Shown here in pieces: positions 60,485-64,000 of a DNA stretch of 64,000 bases (the stretch's first letter is position 1; each line of letters begins with the position of its first letter). The notes under the pieces are model-generated. The model was given only the letters and a program-made list of their open reading frames with translations, did not search any database and was not told the origin of the DNA. Source of the DNA: Prunus persica (taxonomy: Eukaryota; Streptophyta; Magnoliopsida; Rosales; Rosaceae); the NCBI RefSeq assembly GCF_000346465.2, contig NC_034011.1:11966129-12030128 (forward strand). Reading direction: 5' to 3'. A program made the position numbers and the translations under genes.

Positions 60485-63400
60485 TACAGTGGGGGGGAGT
60501 CATTTCGTGGGTTTTGAGTGAAATCCAATCTCTACAACTATGCAATACACCAACCACTCCATTTCATAACGATCTTCGTACGAACCTGAATTGTCCAATT
60601 TCATGGAATAATCAATATCAGATTGAGTCCAAAACTTGGGGAACATCATAATGTGGTCGGAGGAGTTATTTGGTGGCTTATGAGTGAAATCCAATATCTA
60701 CAACTATGCAATACACCAACCACTCCATTTCATAACGAACTTCGTACGAACCTGAATTGTCAAATTTCATGGACCAATCGATATCAGATTGAGTCCAAAA
60801 CTTGGGGAACATCGTAGTATGATAGGAGGAGTCATTTGGTGTCTTTTGAGTGAAATCCAATCTCTACAACTATGCAATACACCAACCACTCCATTTCAAA
60901 ACGAACTTCGTACGAACCGGAATTCTCCAATTTCATGAACGAATCGATATCGGATTGAGTCCAAAACTTGGGGATCATCATAATACGGTGGGAGGAGTCA
61001 TTTGGTGGGTTTTTAGTGAAATCCAATCTCTACAACTATGCAATACACCAACCACTGCATTTCATAACGAACTTCATACGAACCTGAATTGTCCAATTTC
61101 ATGGACCAATCGATATCGGATTGAGTCCAAAACTTGGGGAACATCATAATATGATGGGAGCAGTCATTTGGTGTCTTTTAACTGAAATATAATGGCTAAA
61201 ACTGTGCAATACACCAACCACTCCATTTCAGGACGAACTTCATACGAACCTGAATTGTCCAATTTCGTGGACCAATCGATATCGGATTGAGTCCAAAACT
61301 TGGGCAACATCATAATATGATGGGAGGAGTTATTTGGTGACTTTTGAGTGAATCTAATGGCTAAAACTATGCAATACACTAACCACTCCATTTCAAAACG
61401 AACTTCGTACGAACCTAAATTGTAAAATTTCATTGACCAATCCATATCGGATTGAGTCCAAAACGTGGGGAGCATCATTCTATGGTGGGTGGAGTCATTT
61501 GGTGGCTTTTGAGTGAAATCCAATTTCTACAACTATGCAATACACCAACCACTAGATTTCATAACAAACTTCGTACGAACCTGAATTGTCCAATTTCATG
61601 GACCAATCGATATCGGATTGAGTCCAAAACTTGGGGATCGTCATAATACGGTGGGAGGAGACATTTGGCAGGTTTTGAGTGAAATCCAATCTCTACAACT
61701 ATGCAATACACTAACCACTCCATTTCAGAATGAATTTCGTACGAATCTGAATTGTCCAAGTTCATGGACCAATCGATATCGGATTGAGTCAAAAACTTGG
61801 GGAATATCATAATGCGGTGGGAGGAGTCATTTGCTGTCTTTTGAGTGAAATCCAATCTCTACAACTATGGAATACACCAACCACTCCATTTCATAACGAA
61901 ACTTCGTACAAACCAGAATTGGTCTGGGAGGAGTCATTTCGTGGGTTTTGAGTGAAATCCAATCTCCACAACTATGCAATACACCAACCACCCTTTTTCA
62001 TAACGAACTTAGTACGAACCTGAATTGTCCAATTTCATGGACCAATTGATATCGGATTGAGTCCAAAACTTGGGGAACTTCATAATATGAGGAGAGGAGT
62101 CATTTGGTGTCTTTTGACTGAAATCCAATCTCTACAACTATGCAATACACCAACCACTCCATTTCCTAACGAACTTGCGTACGAACCTTAAATTGTCCAA
62201 TTTCATGGACCAATCGATATCGGATTGAGTCCAAAACTTGGGAAACATCACAATATGATGGGAGGAGTAATTTGGTGTCTTTTGACTGAAATCCAATGGC
62301 TAACACTACGCAATACACTAACCACTCCATTTCGGAACGAACTTCGAACGAACTTGAATTGTCCGATTTCATGGACCAATCAATATCGGATTGAGTCCAA
62401 AACTTGGGGAACATCATAATATGATGGAAGGAGTCATTTGGTGTCTTTTGACTGAAATCCAATGGCCTAAAACTATGCAATACACCAATCACTTCATTTC
62501 GGAACGAACTTCGTACGAACATGAATTGTCCAATTTCATGGACCAATCGATATCGGATTGAGTCCAAACTTGGGGAACATCATAATATGATGGGAGGAGT
62601 CATTTGGTGACTTTTGAGTGAAATCCAATGCTTAGAACTATGCAATACACTAACCACTCCATTTCAGAACGAACTTCGAACGAACTTGAATTGTCCGATT
62701 TCATGGACCAATCAATATCGGATGAGTCCAAAACTTGGGGAACATCATAATATGATGGAAGGAGTCATTTGGTGTCTTTTGACTGAAATCCAATGCCCAA
62801 AACTATGCAATACACCAACCACTTCATTTCGGAACGAACTTCGTACGAACCTGAATTGTCCAATTTCATGGACCAATCGATATCGGATTGAGTCCAAAAC
62901 TTGGGGAACATCATAATATGATGGGAGGAGTCATTTGGTGACTTTTGAGTGAAATCCAATGTTTAGAACTATGCAATACACTAACCACTCCATTTCAGAA
63001 CGAATTTTGTACAAACCTGAATTGTCCAATTTCATGGACTAATCGATATCGGATTGAGTCCAAAACTTGGGGAACATCAAAATATGATGGGAGGAGTCAT
63101 TTGTTGACATTTGAGTGAAATCCAACAGCTAAAACTATGCAATACACTAACCACTCCATTTCAAAACGAATTTCGTACGAAACTGAATTGTCCAATTTCG
63201 TGGACCAATCGATTGCAATACACTAACCACTCCATTACAGAACGAATTTCGTACAAATCTGAATTGTCCAATTTCATGGACCAATCGATATCGGATTGAG
63301 TCTAAAACTTGGGGAATATCATAATGTGGTGGGAGGAGTCATTTGGTGTCTTTTGAGTGAAATCCGATCTCTACAACTATGGAATACACCCACCACTCCA

Positions 63401-63770
63401 TTTCATAACGAACTTCGTACAAACCAGAATTGGCCTGGGAGGAGTCATTTCGTGGGTTTTGAGTGAAATCCAATCTCCACAACTATGCAATACACCAACC
63501 ACCCTTTTTCATAACGAACTTAGTACGAACCTGAATTGTCCAATTTCATGGACCAATTGATATCGGATTGAGTCCAAAACTTGGGGAACTTCATAATATG
63601 AGGAGAGGAGTCATTTGGTGTCTTTTGACTGAAATCCAATCTCTACAACTATGCAATACACCAACCACTCCATTTCCTAACGAACTTCGTACGAACCTAA
63701 ATTGTCCAATTTCATGGACCAATCGACATCGGATTGAGTCCAAAACTTGGGGAACATCATAATATGATGG
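56255..63770. repeat. Large satellite duplication, 5304-bp offset, with a partial third copy
   Basis: 56255-56930 is matched by 61559-62230 (offset about 5304). The pair shares the GGGGATCGTC, GGAGACATTTGGCAGG and fused AATTGGTCTGGGAGG variants. A third, partial copy with the fused junction lies at about 63300-63770. A different segment (GAGCAGTCATTTGG) is shared by 61160 and 63773, offset 2613. Confidence 0.75.
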
Positions 63771-64000
63771 GAGCAGTCATTTGGTGTCTTTTAACTGAAA
63801 TATAATGGCTAAAACTGTGCAATACACCAACCACTCCATTTCAGGACGAACTTCATACGAACCTGAATTGTCCAATTTAATGGCCAAATCGATATCGGAT
63901 TGAGTCCAAAACTTGGGGAACATCATAATATGGTGGGAGGAGTCATTTTGCTGGTTTTGAGTGAAATCCAATCTCTACAACTATGCAATACACCAACCAC

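Larger units (their letters stand above)
52469..64000. repeat. Satellite array, family B (right block)
   Basis: About 69 monomers continuing the family B array interrupted by the Athila complex, running past the window end. Signatures are GTCCAATTTCATGGACC, ACAACTATGCAATACACC and AATACGGTGGGAGG. Truncated or fused monomers occur at about 56620, 57175-57225, 58385, 61920, 63213 and 63432. No gene is seen. Confidence 0.96.

Noticed and set aside
1..64000. CRISPR-like regular repeats
   Set aside because: The 166-bp units are contiguous with no unique spacers, and the genome is plant-like; this is satellite DNA.

Overview
This window looks like a satellite-rich, probably centromeric or pericentromeric, block of a flowering-plant nuclear genome. 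Three things support this. About 38.5 of the 64 kb is a head-to-tail satellite with a monomer of about 166 bp. The array is invaded by long-LTR Ty3/gypsy elements of the Athila type. It also holds a single integrated plant pararetrovirus (Caulimoviridae, best fit florendovirus-like). I see no ordinary host gene, tRNA, rRNA or CRISPR array. The species cannot be named from the sequence alone. Four runs of N are assembly gaps inside the array.

Layout: 1-4760 satellite (family A); 4761-6585 solo Athila LTR with a perfect 5-bp target duplication; 6586-7036 satellite; 7037-14759 endogenous pararetrovirus; 14760-36480 satellite, family A up to about 29.95 kb and family B after it; 36481-52468 a nested Athila complex with three LTRs, one partial and one full-length interior, all with sense on the minus strand; 52469-64000 satellite (family B).

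The pararetrovirus carries a tRNA-Met type primer site, a long reading frame (movement protein, capsid protein, zinc knuckle, protease, reverse transcriptase, RNase H) broken by three in-frame stops, and a second overlapping frame for an unrecognised 431-residue protein. It sits inside one satellite monomer, which lost about 16-17 bp at the insertion. It has no target duplication, as expected for DNA entering by end joining rather than by an integrase.

The Athila complex reads LTR-A, 3' part of interior A, LTR-B, complete-length interior, LTR-C. LTR-A and LTR-C share diagnostic variants and a matching (4 of 5) target duplication. LTR-B is of the other subtype, that of the solo LTR. The simplest history is an Athila element inserted into another Athila, followed by homologous recombination that removed the far half of the nest.

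The satellite shows multi-monomer higher-order copies (offsets near 498, 829, 1328 and 1492 bp), larger duplications (about 2.2-5.3 kb), two conserved short dyads per monomer, and an abrupt change of family near 29.95 kb. The many open frames of about 64 codons across the satellite, on both strands, are artefacts of the repeat. Most begin at TTG and none is called as a gene.
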